64,000 bases of DNA from Robertmurraya korlensis (GTDB lineage Bacteria; Bacillota; Bacilli; Bacillales; Cytobacillaceae): assembly GCF_023715225.1 (NCBI RefSeq), contig NZ_JAMBNS010000001.1, positions 186,001 through 250,000 of the forward strand, in the 5' to 3' direction. Position numbers and translations under genes: made by a program. A model generated the notes under the pieces. That model was given only the letters and a program-made list of their open reading frames with translations, made no database searches and was not told the DNA's origin. Below are positions 35,399 through 47,219 of this stretch, piece by piece. Within the stretch, counting starts at the first letter, position 1. Each line of letters begins with the position of its first letter.

Positions 35399-36316
35399 AT
35401 GGAACTAAAACAGCAGGAAGCGATGGATACAAACATAGAGGTACCTGTTAAACCAGATAAAGGAAATAGTCCTTTTCGAATCGCATTAAAACGATTCTTG
35501 AAAAATAAGCTCGCTGTCATGGGAGTCTTTGTGTTATTAGCAATCATTTTAGCTGTCACCTTTGCACCGTTATTAACAGAGCACAGTCCTACTAAGTCAA
35601 ATCTCTTATTAATTGAACGCCCCCCAAGTGAAGAGCATCCATTAGGAAACGATAGTTCAGGACGTGATAATCTATCGAGACTCCTGTATGGAGGAAGAAT
35701 TTCACTTATTGTTGGATTTAGTGCGATGATATTTACTCTCATCATTGGAGTAACACTTGGTTCTATAGCTGGGTATTATGGTGGTAAGATTGATGCAATT
35801 ATCATGCGTGCAGCTGACATGATGCTGGTATTACCTTTCCTCGTTCTTTGTTTAACCATTGTCGCCATATTGGAAAGAGTGAACGTTGGGATATTTGTAG
35901 CTATTATTGCCATCACTTCATGGCCAAACTTAACAAGAATTATTAGAGGTACATATTTATCGCTTCGAGAACAGGAATTTGTTCTGGGTGCTAAAGCGAT
36001 TGGGGCAAGTGATTTTAGAATAATATTTAAGCATTTTATTCCAAATGCTATTGGTCCAATCGTGGTAAATGCGACATTAATGATGGCTACGTATATCATT
36101 ATTGAATCGGGTCTTAGCTTTATTGGTTTTGGAATTCCTCAGCCTACGCCAACTTGGGGAAATATGATTTCTGAGGCCCAAAGTTTACGTATTTTACGAA
36201 ATAGTCCTGAAGCATGGATACCGCCAGGACTAGCAATCTTAACGACTGTTTTATGTATTAACTTTATAGGAGATGGTTTGAGAGACGCGTTTGATCCTAA
36301 AAGTAATAGAAGATAA
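35399..36316 (+). CDS. peptide ABC transporter permease (OppC/AppC-like)
   Basis: This is the second membrane subunit. The 305 residues have an N-terminal cytoplasmic part, a first helix at about 43-65 with the OppC N-terminal signature (RFLKNKLAVMGV), a loop with HPLGNDSSGRDNLSRLLYGG, and five further helices with the EAA loop QEFVLGAKAIGASDFRIIFKH. ATG 35399 has a GAGGTG site at the right spacing; the upstream open frame overlaps the preceding gene. It is the last gene of the operon and is followed by a terminator. Confidence 0.93.
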   Translation: MELKQQEAMDTNIEVPVKPDKGNSPFRIALKRFLKNKLAVMGVFVLLAIILAVTFAPLLTEHSPTKSNLLLIERPPSEEHPLGNDSSGRDNLSRLLYGGRISLIVGFSAMIFTLIIGVTLGSIAGYYGGKIDAIIMRAADMMLVLPFLVLCLTIVAILERVNVGIFVAIIAITSWPNLTRIIRGTYLSLREQEFVLGAKAIGASDFRIIFKHFIPNAIGPIVVNATLMMATYIIIESGLSFIGFGIPQPTPTWGNMISEAQSLRILRNSPEAWIPPGLAILTTVLCINFIGDGLRDAFDPKSNRR

Positions 36317-36322
36317 ATAAAG

Positions 36323-36360
36323 AGTCTACTGAATCATTCAGTAGGCTTCTTTCATTTTTT
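36323..36360 (+). terminator. terminator of the peptide transporter operon
   Basis: GTCTACTGAA and TTCAGTAGGC arms with a TCA loop, followed by TTCTTTCATTTTTT. Confidence 0.82.
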
Positions 36361-36397
36361 ACTAGAGATGGAAAAAGAAATATGAAGTATTTTTTAA

Positions 36398-36412
36398 AAT
36401 TTTTTTAAAATT
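36398..36412 (+). promoter_or_regulatory. CodY-like box upstream of ilvE
   Basis: This 15-base element matches the CodY motif AATTTTCWGAAAATT except at two central positions. The region is very AT-rich, so a chance match is possible. CodY control of ilv-leu is known in B. subtilis. Confidence 0.35.
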
Positions 36413-36434
36413 TGAATTTGTTATTATATCAACA

Positions 36435-36449
36435 TTGTAAGCGGATACA
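36435..36449 (+). promoter_or_regulatory. cre-like site (CcpA) upstream of ilvE
   Basis: TTGTAAGCGGATACA fits every fixed position of the cre consensus WTGNAANCGNWNNCW. Its centre lies about 90 bases upstream of the predicted ilvE transcription start, an activating position. In B. subtilis CcpA activates ilv-leu from an upstream cre, so the arrangement has precedent. Confidence 0.6.
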
Positions 36450-36495
36450 ACTAAATTGACTAATCTAAATTATCAAACAATTCGAAAAAATGGGG

Positions 36496-36524
36496 TTGAC
36501 GAGTAAATGAAATGGGCGTAAGAT
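36496..36524 (+). promoter_or_regulatory. sigma-A promoter of ilvE
   Basis: TTGACG (36496-36501) and TAAGAT (36519-36524) are 17 bases apart. A leader of about 130 bases would precede the ilvE GTG. Confidence 0.7.
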
Positions 36525-36586
36525 AGTCCTCAAATATACAAATCATTTGAAATATTCAAAAGAAAAACAAAGGGTAAAAACGAGGG

Positions 36587-36601
36587 ATTTTTCAAAAAAA
36601 T
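36587..36601 (+). promoter_or_regulatory. CodY-like box downstream of the ilvE promoter
   Basis: A 15-base match to AATTTTCWGAAAATT with three mismatches, about 60 bases past the predicted start, where CodY would act as a roadblock. Weak on its own. Confidence 0.3.
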
Positions 36602-36660
36602 TTTTGTAATTATTTTATCCATTTAAAGCGGTTTAACTTAAATGCAAAGAGGTGTATTTC

Positions 36661-37566
36661 GTGTCTGAACAATGGATTTTTTTAAATGGCGAATATGTTA
36701 CAAAAGAGAACGCCAAAATTTCAGTATACGATCATGGGTTTTTATACGGAGACGGTATCTTTGAAGGAATTCGAGTATACAGCGGTAACGTCTTCCGAAT
36801 GAAGGAACATATGGACCGACTATACCGTTCAGCCAAGTCAATTATGTTGAATGTACCATACTCACAAGATGAGTTCACAGATATTATCGTCGCTACAGTT
36901 GAGAAAAATAAAATTGAAGATGCTTATATTCGCGTGGTAGTTTCTAGAGGTGTTGGTGACCTCGGGCTTGACCCAAATAAATGTGCTAAAGCGAATGTGG
37001 TTGTAATTGTAGAACCACTTTCGATCTTCCCAAAAGAATTATACGAAACAGGATTAGAAATTGTGACTGTTGCAACAAGAAGAAACAGACCTGATGTACT
37101 TAGTCCAAAAGTAAAATCACTAAATTATTTAAATAACGTGCTAGTTAGAATTGAAGCACATCTTGCTGGTGTTAGTGAAGCATTAATGCTTAATGACCAA
37201 GGGTATGTTGCTGAAGGATCTGCTGATAATGTGTTTATTATCCGCGAGGGTTGTTTCTATACACCTCCAGGGTATATTGGAGCACTTGAAGGGATTACAA
37301 GAAACGCCGTTATCGATATTGTAAAAGAGTTAGGCTATGAACTTAAAGAAGAACCATTTACAAGACATGATGTTTATACTGCTGATGAAGTGTTCCTTAC
37401 AGGAACAGCTGCAGAAGTTATTGCGGTAATTAAGGTAGATGGCAGAGTCATTGGTGATGGTACTCCAGGTGCACTTACGAAGGAGTTATTAGTGAAGTTT
37501 AGAGAACGTGTCGTTTCTGAAGGTGTGAAAGTGTACTCCAAGGAAGCAACACCACATGTAAGCTAA
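36661..37566 (+). CDS. ilvE: branched-chain-amino-acid aminotransferase
   Basis: It carries out the final transamination to leucine, isoleucine and valine, using glutamate. The 301 residues belong to fold-type IV PLP enzymes of the short E. coli/archaeal IlvE class, with YDHGFLYGDGIFEG at residue 23 and the PLP lysine K152 in VKSLNYLNNV. B. subtilis instead uses two longer, differently classed transaminases (YbgE, YwaA) located elsewhere. The GTG is chosen over an upstream frame because GAGGTG lies 6 bases before it. It is the first gene of the ilv-leu cluster but sits before the T-box, so it escapes tRNA-Leu attenuation. Confidence 0.95.
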   Translation: MSEQWIFLNGEYVTKENAKISVYDHGFLYGDGIFEGIRVYSGNVFRMKEHMDRLYRSAKSIMLNVPYSQDEFTDIIVATVEKNKIEDAYIRVVVSRGVGDLGLDPNKCAKANVVVIVEPLSIFPKELYETGLEIVTVATRRNRPDVLSPKVKSLNYLNNVLVRIEAHLAGVSEALMLNDQGYVAEGSADNVFIIREGCFYTPPGYIGALEGITRNAVIDIVKELGYELKEEPFTRHDVYTADEVFLTGTAAEVIAVIKVDGRVIGDGTPGALTKELLVKFRERVVSEGVKVYSKEATPHVS

Positions 37567-37579
37567 GTAAATAAGGAAA

Positions 37580-37866
37580 AGCGTTGATAAGGAAAAGTAG
37601 TTTCATGAAACATTCCTACAGAGAGCCGGGGTAGCTGGAAGCCGGTGGAAATGACATGAAATGAACTCACCTTTGAGCACTGTCTTGAAAATCTACAGTA
37701 AAGGCAGTCGAGTGTCAGACACTCGTTATCAAAACGATCCAATTGTGATCATGAGCGCACGCATACGCGTGAACAAGGGTGGTACCGTGGATAGGTTTCT
37801 CAAGCCTTTCCATCCCTTTAGCCTAGGGTGTAGTAGGCAAAGTAGGGGATGGGGAGGCTTTTTATA
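37580..37866 (+). promoter_or_regulatory. T-box riboswitch (leucine) between ilvE and ilvB
   Basis: The T-box AAGGGTGGTACCGTGG is at 37775-37790. Stem I holds a CTC Leu codon at 37666-37668 followed by A, where the specifier is expected, and AGCCGGGGTAGCTGGAAGC resembles the B. subtilis ilvB leader. A terminator follows at 37802-37865. No convincing promoter lies between ilvE and the T-box, so it is probably read from the ilvE promoter. Uncharged tRNA-Leu would open transcription of ilvB through leuD. Confidence 0.93.
37802..37866 (+). terminator. T-box attenuator terminator upstream of ilvB
   Basis: AAGCCTTTCCATCCC pairs with GGGATGGGGAGGCTT across a large internal loop, followed by TTTTA. 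It directly follows the T-box. Confidence 0.82.
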
Positions 37867-37918
37867 ATGTTAATTTGTTAGATTATCTAACAAGATTTGA
37901 AATAGGGAGGGTCAACAA

Positions 37919-39634
37919 ATGTTGCAAGAAACTGCCTTTACGAAAATGAAGGCTGAAAACGAACCGATTAGTGGTGCAGAATTAATGCTTGAAGCACTAA
38001 AGAAGGAGCAAGTAGAGGTAATATTTGGATATCCCGGAGGGGCAGTTCTCCCAATTTACGATAAGCTCTATGATTCTAAGATTCTACACATACTCCCTCG
38101 CCATGAACAAGGTGGGATTCATGCAGCAGAAGGTTATTCTCGAGTAACAGGAAAACCGGGTGTTGTAATCGCAACATCAGGACCAGGTGCAACAAATATT
38201 ATTACTGGGTTAGCTGATGCGATGATGGACTCCTTACCGTTAGTTGTCTTTACAGGGCAGGTGGCAACCGGAGTGATCGGAACAGATGCTTTCCAAGAGG
38301 CGGATATACTGGGGATTACGACTCCCATAACTAAATATAATTATCAGGTTCGTAGCATCGAAGATATTCCTAGAATTGTGAAAGAGGCATTCTACGTGGC
38401 CACAAGCGGACGCCCAGGACCAGTATTAATCGATATTCCTAAAGATATTGCTGCTGGTACGGCAAATGTTCCTGAAGAGCAAGAAATTGTTCTACCAGGT
38501 TATCAGCCAACTGTTCAACCGAATTATCTTCAGATTAGAAAGCTAACCGAAGCTGTCAGTAGAGCGAAGAAGCCAGTTATTCTAGCAGGTGCAGGAATTC
38601 TCTTTTCAGAAGGTTATGAAGAGTTGAAGCAATACGCTGAGCAACAAAGTCTTCCAGTCGTGCACACGCTGTTAGGACTTGGAGGCTTTCCTGCTGAACA
38701 TCCTTTATTCGCTGGACTTGCAGGGATGCATGGGTGCTATACCGCAAATATGGCACTATATGAATGTGATTTACTCATCAATATTGGAGCTAGGTTTGAT
38801 GACCGCCTAACAGGAAACCTGCAACATTTTGCTCCAAACGCTACCGTTGCTCATATTGATATTGATCCTGCAGAAATCGGTAAAAATGTTCAAACACATA
38901 TCCCGGTTGTAGCGGATGCAAAAGAAGCATTAAAGCAGCTAATCTCTCAAGAAGGTAAGCCTCCGGTTCACCAAGAATGGTTGGACACGCTAAATGCTTG
39001 GAAGAAAGAGTACCCTTATTTTTATAAAGAAGATGATCGCTTAAAGCCACAAAAAGTGATGGAAATGCTTTATGAGAAAACAAAAGGTGAAGCGATTGTC
39101 GTAACAGACGTTGGTCAACACCAGATGTGGGCTGCACAATACTATAAGTTTTCTAAGGCAAACCGTTGGGTAACTTCAGGTGGACTTGGAACAATGGGCT
39201 TTGGTTTACCTGCTAGCATCGGTGCACAATTGGCGTCACCAGAATCGATTGTGTTATCGATCTCAGGAGATGGTGGATTCCAAATGTGTACGCAAGAATT
39301 GGCTGTTATAAGAGAACAAAATCTTCCTATTAAAATTATCATCCTTAACAACTCTTCGTTAGGAATGGTAAGACAGTGGCAAGAGATATTCTATGAATCT
39401 CGTTTCTCTCACAGTAAATTCTCTAGCCAACCTGATTTCGTAAAGTTGGCTGATGCCTTTGGAATCAAAGGGTATCTCATTGAAGATGAAGCACAAGCTG
39501 AAACAATTTTTAATGAAGTACTAACAAATAATGAGCCAGTATTACTAGATATTCGCATTGATCCAGACGAAAATGTCTATCCAATGATCGCTCCTGGTAA
39601 AGGACATCATGAAATGGTAGGTGTCAAACCATGA
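37919..39634 (+). CDS. ilvB: acetolactate synthase large subunit
   Basis: This is the TPP- and FAD-dependent enzyme that condenses pyruvate with pyruvate or 2-ketobutyrate, committing carbon to branched-chain amino acids. The 571 residues have the N-terminal TPP pyrimidine-binding domain ([15 protein letters not shown] and catalytic Glu in [12 protein letters not shown]), a central FAD domain, and a C-terminal TPP domain with [13 protein letters not shown] followed by [12 protein letters not shown]. The ATG has a GGGAGGG site. Its last 4 bases overlap ilvN. Confidence 0.97.
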   Translation: MLQETAFTKMKAENEPISGAELMLEALKKEQVEVIFGYPGGAVLPIYDKLYDSKILHILPRHEQGGIHAAEGYSRVTGKPGVVIATSGPGATNIITGLADAMMDSLPLVVFTGQVATGVIGTDAFQEADILGITTPITKYNYQVRSIEDIPRIVKEAFYVATSGRPGPVLIDIPKDIAAGTANVPEEQEIVLPGYQPTVQPNYLQIRKLTEAVSRAKKPVILAGAGILFSEGYEELKQYAEQQSLPVVHTLLGLGGFPAEHPLFAGLAGMHGCYTANMALYECDLLINIGARFDDRLTGNLQHFAPNATVAHIDIDPAEIGKNVQTHIPVVADAKEALKQLISQEGKPPVHQEWLDTLNAWKKEYPYFYKEDDRLKPQKVMEMLYEKTKGEAIVVTDVGQHQMWAAQYYKFSKANRWVTSGGLGTMGFGLPASIGAQLASPESIVLSISGDGGFQMCTQELAVIREQNLPIKIIILNNSSLGMVRQWQEIFYESRFSHSKFSSQPDFVKLADAFGIKGYLIEDEAQAETIFNEVLTNNEPVLLDIRIDPDENVYPMIAPGKGHHEMVGVKP

Positions 39635-40149
39635 AAAGAATTATAACTTTAACAGTAATGAATCGCCCAGGTGTGTTAAATCGTATTACGAATCTCTTTT
39701 CAAAAAGAAATTATAATATCGAAAGCATTTCTGTAGGATATTCAGAGCAGGAAGGAATGTCTCGCATCACTTGTGTTGTTCATGTTGATAATGATGGTGT
39801 GCTTGAACAAATAACGAAACAGTTAAATAAGCAAATCGACGTAATCAAGGTGATGGATATTACAGAGCAATCTATTGTCGCAAGAGAACTAGCATTGATT
39901 AAAGTAGTATCAAACTCTTCGACGAGAAATGAGATTTATTCCTTAATACAGCCGTTTCGAGCATCGGTTATTGACGTAAGCAAGGACAGCTTGGTTATTC
40001 AGCTTACTGGTGAATCAGATAAAGTCGAAGCGTTTATCGAATTAATTAAGCCATATGGAATTAAAGAATTGGCAAGAACAGGGACAACCGCTTTCCTAAG
40101 AGGGACACAAAAACCTTCTCAAGCGATAAAACCATATTCAATTGTTTAA
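39631..40149 (+). CDS. ilvN: acetolactate synthase small (regulatory) subunit
   Basis: This is the regulatory subunit that activates IlvB and confers valine feedback inhibition. The 172 residues contain an N-terminal ACT domain (about 4-75, [17 protein letters not shown]) and a C-terminal ferredoxin-like domain. It overlaps ilvB by 4 bases (ATGA), a sign of coupled translation and fixed stoichiometry. The same gene is called ilvH in B. subtilis. Confidence 0.96.
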   Translation: MKRIITLTVMNRPGVLNRITNLFSKRNYNIESISVGYSEQEGMSRITCVVHVDNDGVLEQITKQLNKQIDVIKVMDITEQSIVARELALIKVVSNSSTRNEIYSLIQPFRASVIDVSKDSLVIQLTGESDKVEAFIELIKPYGIKELARTGTTAFLRGTQKPSQAIKPYSIV

Positions 40150-40169
40150 ACTAAAAAACTTACTAATGA

Positions 40170-42717
<2,548 letters not shown>

Positions 42718-42748
42718 TACATGTACATTTTAATGGAGGGGAAACAAG

Positions 42749-43861
42749 ATGAAGAAGCAGATTGCAGTGCTACCCGGAGACGGAATTGGCAAAGAAGTAA
42801 CTAAAGGTGCGGTGGATGTACTGCAGGCTATTGGTGATAGATTTGGTCATCAATTTGAATTTACGTATGGACATATTGGTGGAGTAGCTTATGAAGTAAC
42901 AGGGAGTCCACTTCCAGATGAGACAGTTGAACTATGTAAGCAAAGTGATGCTGTACTTTTAGGTGCGGTCGGGGGACCAAAGTACGATGCTTTGCCTGTA
43001 CATCTTCGTCCAGAGAGAGGATTACTTAAGATTCGTAAAGAACTTGACCTTTATGCGAACTTGCGCCCAACTACTTTTTACGCGAGTCTAGCTGATTCAT
43101 CACCCCTTCGCAAAGAAATTATTCAAGATGTTGATATGCTAATGGTTCGTGAATTAACAGGTGGATTATATTTTGGTAAGCCGAGTGAGCGTCGAACTGT
43201 GGATGAGAAAGAGGCAGTGGTTGATACTCTTTTTTATAAACGTGACGAAATGGTTAGAGTTATTGAATTAGCCTTCCAACTAGCGGACAAACGAGGCAAG
43301 AAGGTTACATCTGTTGATAAAGCGAATGTTTTAGAATCAAGCAGAATGTGGAGAGAAGTAGCTGAGGAAGTGGCAAAACGCTATCCAGCGGTAAAACTTG
43401 AGCATATGCTTGTAGATAATGCAGCGATGCAATTAATTAAAAATCCAAAGAGTTTTGATGTTGTTGTTACTGAGAATTTATTTGGGGACATTTTAAGCGA
43501 TGAAGCTTCTGTATTAACGGGATCTCTAGGAATGCTTCCATCAGCTAGTTTATCTGAAAATGGACCGTACTTATATGAACCAATTCATGGGTCTGCTCCT
43601 GATATTGAAGGGAAAAATATTGCGAATCCTTTAGCGGCTATTCTTTCAGCTGCAATGATGCTTAGAGTAACGTTTGGTCTTGAAGAAGAAGCAGCTGCTG
43701 TTGAAAAAGCGGTTGATGAAGTATTACATGCTGGATTGCGTACAAAAGATATTTTATCAGAAGGAAAAAGAGCGGTGTCTACGTCAGAAATGGTAGCAGA
43801 AGTAAAAGCATGTATTTTAGGCCATGAAACGATTTCAAGTATTATGGGTGCATACGCATAA
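42749..43861 (+). CDS. leuB: 3-isopropylmalate dehydrogenase
   Basis: It oxidises and decarboxylates 3-isopropylmalate to 2-ketoisocaproate with NAD+. The 370 residues match the beta-decarboxylating dehydrogenase family: LPGDGIGKEV at the N-terminus, MVRELTGGLYFG, DKANVLESSRMW, the Mg site in NLFGDILSDEASVL, and EPIHGSAPDIEGKNIANP. Length fits the family. It has a GGAGGGG site and is followed by a hairpin before leuC. Confidence 0.97.
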   Translation: MKKQIAVLPGDGIGKEVTKGAVDVLQAIGDRFGHQFEFTYGHIGGVAYEVTGSPLPDETVELCKQSDAVLLGAVGGPKYDALPVHLRPERGLLKIRKELDLYANLRPTTFYASLADSSPLRKEIIQDVDMLMVRELTGGLYFGKPSERRTVDEKEAVVDTLFYKRDEMVRVIELAFQLADKRGKKVTSVDKANVLESSRMWREVAEEVAKRYPAVKLEHMLVDNAAMQLIKNPKSFDVVVTENLFGDILSDEASVLTGSLGMLPSASLSENGPYLYEPIHGSAPDIEGKNIANPLAAILSAAMMLRVTFGLEEEAAAVEKAVDEVLHAGLRTKDILSEGKRAVSTSEMVAEVKACILGHETISSIMGAYA

Positions 43862-43888
43862 ATTCTGGCTAACAATGAATATCTAAAC

Positions 43889-43917
43889 GACACGGCCTAT
43901 CGCGCCGTGTCTCTTTT
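43889..43917 (+). terminator. intra-operon terminator-like hairpin between leuB and leuC
   Basis: GACACGGC (43889-43896) and GCCGTGTC (43904-43911) flank a 7-base loop and are followed by TCTTTT. The leuC ribosome binding site begins only about 4 bases later. It probably reduces but does not stop transcription into leuCD. Confidence 0.55.
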
Positions 43918-43931
43918 AAAAAGGAGGTATA

Positions 43932-45347
43932 ATGATGGGGAAATCAATAATTGAAAAGATTTGGGATTACCATGTTGTACAGAAAGAAGAAGGGAAACCA
44001 GACTTACTCTACATTGATTTACATTTAGTTCATGAAGTTACTTCTCCACAAGCATTTTCAGGACTAAGAATGAAAGGTAGAAAGGTTCGTCGTCCGGATC
44101 GAACTTTTGCTACGATGGATCACAATGTGCCAACTGTAAATAGAAAGCAAATCAACGATGCGGTGGCAAAGAATCAAATGACGACACTTGAAAAAAATTG
44201 TCATGAATTTGGTGTTCCTTTAGCTGATTTAGATAGCCCTGACCAAGGGATCGTCCATGTTATCGGCCCAGAGCTAGGGTTAACTCAGCCTGGAATGACT
44301 ATTGTTTGTGGAGATAGTCATACTTCTACACATGGTGCGTTTGGTGCACTAGCATTCGGAATTGGTACAAGCGAAGTGGAGCATGTTCTTGCCACACAAA
44401 CTCTTTGGCAATCAAAGCCGAAAACTTTAAGGCTTGAAATTAACGGAAAACTTTCAAGCGGGGTTACAGCGAAGGATGTTATTCTTTATGTCCTTTCGAA
44501 ATATGGCGTTCAGTTTGGAACAGGTTATGTTATAGAGTATTGCGGAGATGTAATTGAAAGCCTCTCAATGGAAGAAAGAATGACCATTTGTAATATGTCC
44601 ATTGAAGGTGGAGCTAGAGCAGGGTTAGTAGCTCCAGATGAAACGACATTCTCGTATCTAAAAGGAAGAAAATTTGCACCGTCAAAAGAAGAGTTCGATA
44701 GATATGTAGAGCATTGGAGTGCTTTTACATCTGATCATGACGCAAGATTTGATCGAGAAATTGTAATTGATGGTTCTGATATTTCACCTATGGTTAGCTG
44801 GGGGACAAATCCAGCAATGACAGCTAAAATAGAAGACGCTATTCCAACAATTGCAGATTACGAGACAGACATTGACAAGAGCTCACTTGAAAGAGCATTA
44901 CAGTATATGGGCCTAAATCAAGGGCAAAAAATCGAAGACATTAAGATTCAGCATGTCTTTATTGGGTCTTGTACAAATTCAAGAATTGAAGATATCCGTA
45001 AAGCAGCAGAAGTTGTAAAGGGACAGAAGGTACATCCTAGTGTACGTGCACTAGTGGTTCCAGGATCTCAAGGAGTCAAGCTGCGAGCTGAAGAGGAAGG
45101 TTTACATCAAATCTTTATTGATGCTGGGTTTGAGTGGAGAGAATCAGGTTGTAGTATGTGCTTAAGTATGAACGATGACGTCGTTCCACCTGGAGAACAC
45201 TGTGCTTCTACTTCTAATCGTAATTTTGAAGGCAGACAAGGAGCGGGAGCTCGAACTCACCTTGTTAGTCCGGCAATGGCAGCAGCAGCAGCACTTTATG
45301 GTCATTTTGTTGATATTAGAAAATTAACTCCTGCAGAAGTACGATAA
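43932..45347 (+). CDS. leuC: 3-isopropylmalate dehydratase large subunit
   Basis: With LeuD it isomerises 2- to 3-isopropylmalate. The 471 residues are an aconitase-type protein with three [4Fe-4S] cysteine ligands visible in GSCTNSR and GCSMCLSMN, plus [14 protein letters not shown] near residue 130. Two consecutive ATG codons compete (43932, 43935); B. subtilis LeuC also begins with two methionines, and the AAGGAGG site suits the second slightly better. leuD follows 16 bases later. Confidence 0.96.
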   Translation: MMGKSIIEKIWDYHVVQKEEGKPDLLYIDLHLVHEVTSPQAFSGLRMKGRKVRRPDRTFATMDHNVPTVNRKQINDAVAKNQMTTLEKNCHEFGVPLADLDSPDQGIVHVIGPELGLTQPGMTIVCGDSHTSTHGAFGALAFGIGTSEVEHVLATQTLWQSKPKTLRLEINGKLSSGVTAKDVILYVLSKYGVQFGTGYVIEYCGDVIESLSMEERMTICNMSIEGGARAGLVAPDETTFSYLKGRKFAPSKEEFDRYVEHWSAFTSDHDARFDREIVIDGSDISPMVSWGTNPAMTAKIEDAIPTIADYETDIDKSSLERALQYMGLNQGQKIEDIKIQHVFIGSCTNSRIEDIRKAAEVVKGQKVHPSVRALVVPGSQGVKLRAEEEGLHQIFIDAGFEWRESGCSMCLSMNDDVVPPGEHCASTSNRNFEGRQGAGARTHLVSPAMAAAAALYGHFVDIRKLTPAEVR

Positions 45348-45363
45348 GGAGGGAGGAAAAATA

Positions 45364-45954
45364 ATGTTTACTATTTTTGAAGGCGAAGCCGTTGCACTAG
45401 ATCGTGCACATGTAGATACGGATCAAATTATCCCAAAGCAATTTTTAAAAAGAATTGAGAAAACAGGATTTGGAAAATATTTATTTTTCGACTGGAGATA
45501 TAACAGTGATGGCTCTGATAACCCTGAGTTTGAATTGAATCACCCGTCCAAGAAAAATGCTTCCATTCTTATTGCGAATGAAAACTTTGGATGTGGATCA
45601 TCAAGAGAGCATGCTCCATGGGCCCTGTTAGATTATGGCTTTAAAGTAGTTATCGCACCATCATTTGCTGATATCTTTCACCAAAACTGCCTGAAAAACG
45701 GGATGCTTCCCATTGCATTAGATGAAGAAAAAGTGAAGGTGTTATTAGAAAAAGGGAAAAATCCAAGTTATAAATTAAAAATTGATCTAGAAAACCAAAC
45801 AATAAGTGATGCTGAAGGTCTTTCAGAGTCTTTCGAGGTTTCTTCTTATTGGAAAAAAATGCTGATCAATGGCTGGGACGAGATTGAAATTACCCTTCAA
45901 TTAGACGAGCAAATTAATAACTATGAAAACAACAGAGCATTGTTAACAAAGTAA
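45364..45954 (+). CDS. leuD: 3-isopropylmalate dehydratase small subunit
   Basis: This is the swivel-domain subunit that completes the isopropylmalate isomerase active site with LeuC. The 196 residues carry DTDQIIPKQFLKR at about residue 20 and FGCGSSREHAPWAL near residue 77, the substrate-binding motif of the aconitase C-terminal family. It is last in the ilv-leu operon, and a terminator follows. Confidence 0.96.
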   Translation: MFTIFEGEAVALDRAHVDTDQIIPKQFLKRIEKTGFGKYLFFDWRYNSDGSDNPEFELNHPSKKNASILIANENFGCGSSREHAPWALLDYGFKVVIAPSFADIFHQNCLKNGMLPIALDEEKVKVLLEKGKNPSYKLKIDLENQTISDAEGLSESFEVSSYWKKMLINGWDEIEITLQLDEQINNYENNRALLTK

Positions 45955-45959
45955 ATGAA

Positions 45960-45997
45960 TGGTCACAGCACTAGCTGTGGCCATTTATTATTTTGTT
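45960..45997 (+). terminator. terminator of the ilv-leu operon
   Basis: GGTCACAGC and GCTGTGGCC arms (one G-T pair) with an ACTA loop, then ATTTATTATTTTG. Confidence 0.78.
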
Positions 45998-46051
45998 TTT
46001 ATAGTAGATTCTGCTAAACTTACCTCAGGTTAAGAATAAGGGGTATGGTAG

Positions 46052-47083
46052 ATGAAAAAAAGGGAACGGGCTCGTAAAGACGGAAACGTAGTGTTTTTCC
46101 CCCATTTAGAAAAGAGGCTTTTCGAAAAAGGGTTAGATTTTATTCAAAGAAAGCAATTTAGAGAAGCATTGCCATATTTTGAAGAAGCAAAAAAACATGA
46201 TCCGGAAAACAGTGATATTTGGTTTGCTTTAGTTCTGGCTTATTATGAATCCGGTGCATATGAAAAGGCAAAAGAATATACTGAAGAAATGCTCAGGGTA
46301 GGTATAGGAGAGTATTTCCAAACGGTGGATATGCTTATAATGGTTCTTGTTCAGCTACAAGAATACAATCGTGTCGTACATACCATAGAGGTTCTATTTG
46401 AGGAACATGAAGTTCCAGTTGAAAAATACGACCATTTTAAAAGACTGCTCGATTTTAGTAGAAGAATGGTTGATGCAAAAGAAGAAGAACAGTTAATAGA
46501 ACCTGAATATGAAAAGGAAGTCGCTCCCCAATCGTTAAATTTATTCGATCCAAAGGATGAAAAGGAGCTATTGTTACAAGTGGCTAACCTTGCACATCAA
46601 AATATTCAACCTGTCCTAGGGGAAATACGAAACTATCTTCAGTCTAGTGATGGCCAACCTTTTATTAAAACGATGCTCTTACATGTACTTAAAGAACATC
46701 AATATCATGACCAAGTTACGGTGACTAAGCTAAGTTCGTCTATGGAGGTAACCCCTAAGGAGCTTTACGATTTGAGGGAGCATCCACAAAAGATAGAGGT
46801 TTCAAAGATTTTAGCGGAACAACTTGAACAAGAGAATCCCACGTTACTCGAACAAGCCATTAGTTTAATAGACCGACATCTATTTATATTGTACCCATTT
46901 CATTACCCTACGAGTGATATGAGAGCACTTGCTGCCGCTTATCATATACTAGTTTTGATGTTTTTCGCACAGGACTATACGATTGAGGAAATGAGTGATG
47001 TTTATCAGTCATCACAACAAGATATTGAAACATTATTACGATATATACAAGAAATTGAAGAATTTTCTTATCCTATTATTTAG
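46052..47083 (+). CDS. ysoA: TPR repeat protein (YsoA)
   Basis: This is a 343-residue cytoplasmic protein with tetratricopeptide repeats near the N-terminus (about 22-100, with KQFREALPYFEEAKKHDPEN and YESGAYEKAKEYTEEML), separated by a charged linker from a helical C-terminal half. It occupies the place of B. subtilis ysoA between leuD and tig. The partner bound by the repeats is unknown, and no catalytic motif is seen. The ATG follows an AAGGGG site. Confidence 0.85.
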   Translation: MKKRERARKDGNVVFFPHLEKRLFEKGLDFIQRKQFREALPYFEEAKKHDPENSDIWFALVLAYYESGAYEKAKEYTEEMLRVGIGEYFQTVDMLIMVLVQLQEYNRVVHTIEVLFEEHEVPVEKYDHFKRLLDFSRRMVDAKEEEQLIEPEYEKEVAPQSLNLFDPKDEKELLLQVANLAHQNIQPVLGEIRNYLQSSDGQPFIKTMLLHVLKEHQYHDQVTVTKLSSSMEVTPKELYDLREHPQKIEVSKILAEQLEQENPTLLEQAISLIDRHLFILYPFHYPTSDMRALAAAYHILVLMFFAQDYTIEEMSDVYQSSQQDIETLLRYIQEIEEFSYPII

Positions 47084-47092
47084 TCTAGGATG

Positions 47093-47120
47093 TTGAAACG
47101 AATGCAACCTATGTTATAAT
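47093..47120 (+). promoter_or_regulatory. sigma-A promoter of tig
   Basis: TTGAAA (47093-47098) and TATAAT (47115-47120) with 16-base spacing and a TGT extended -10. It leaves a leader of about 90 bases. Confidence 0.7.
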
Positions 47121-47219
47121 GTAGTGGTTGTAATAACTGTATATTAAAAACAAGCTTACATATTCATCTAAATTAAGTAACGAATGAAAATGTAAATAGA
47201 TTTTGGAGGGAAAGTTCGT

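Noticed and set aside
37661-37867. 68-codon open frame upstream of ilvB
   Set aside because: It lies wholly in the T-box leader and attenuator and has no ribosome binding site; structure explains the sequence.
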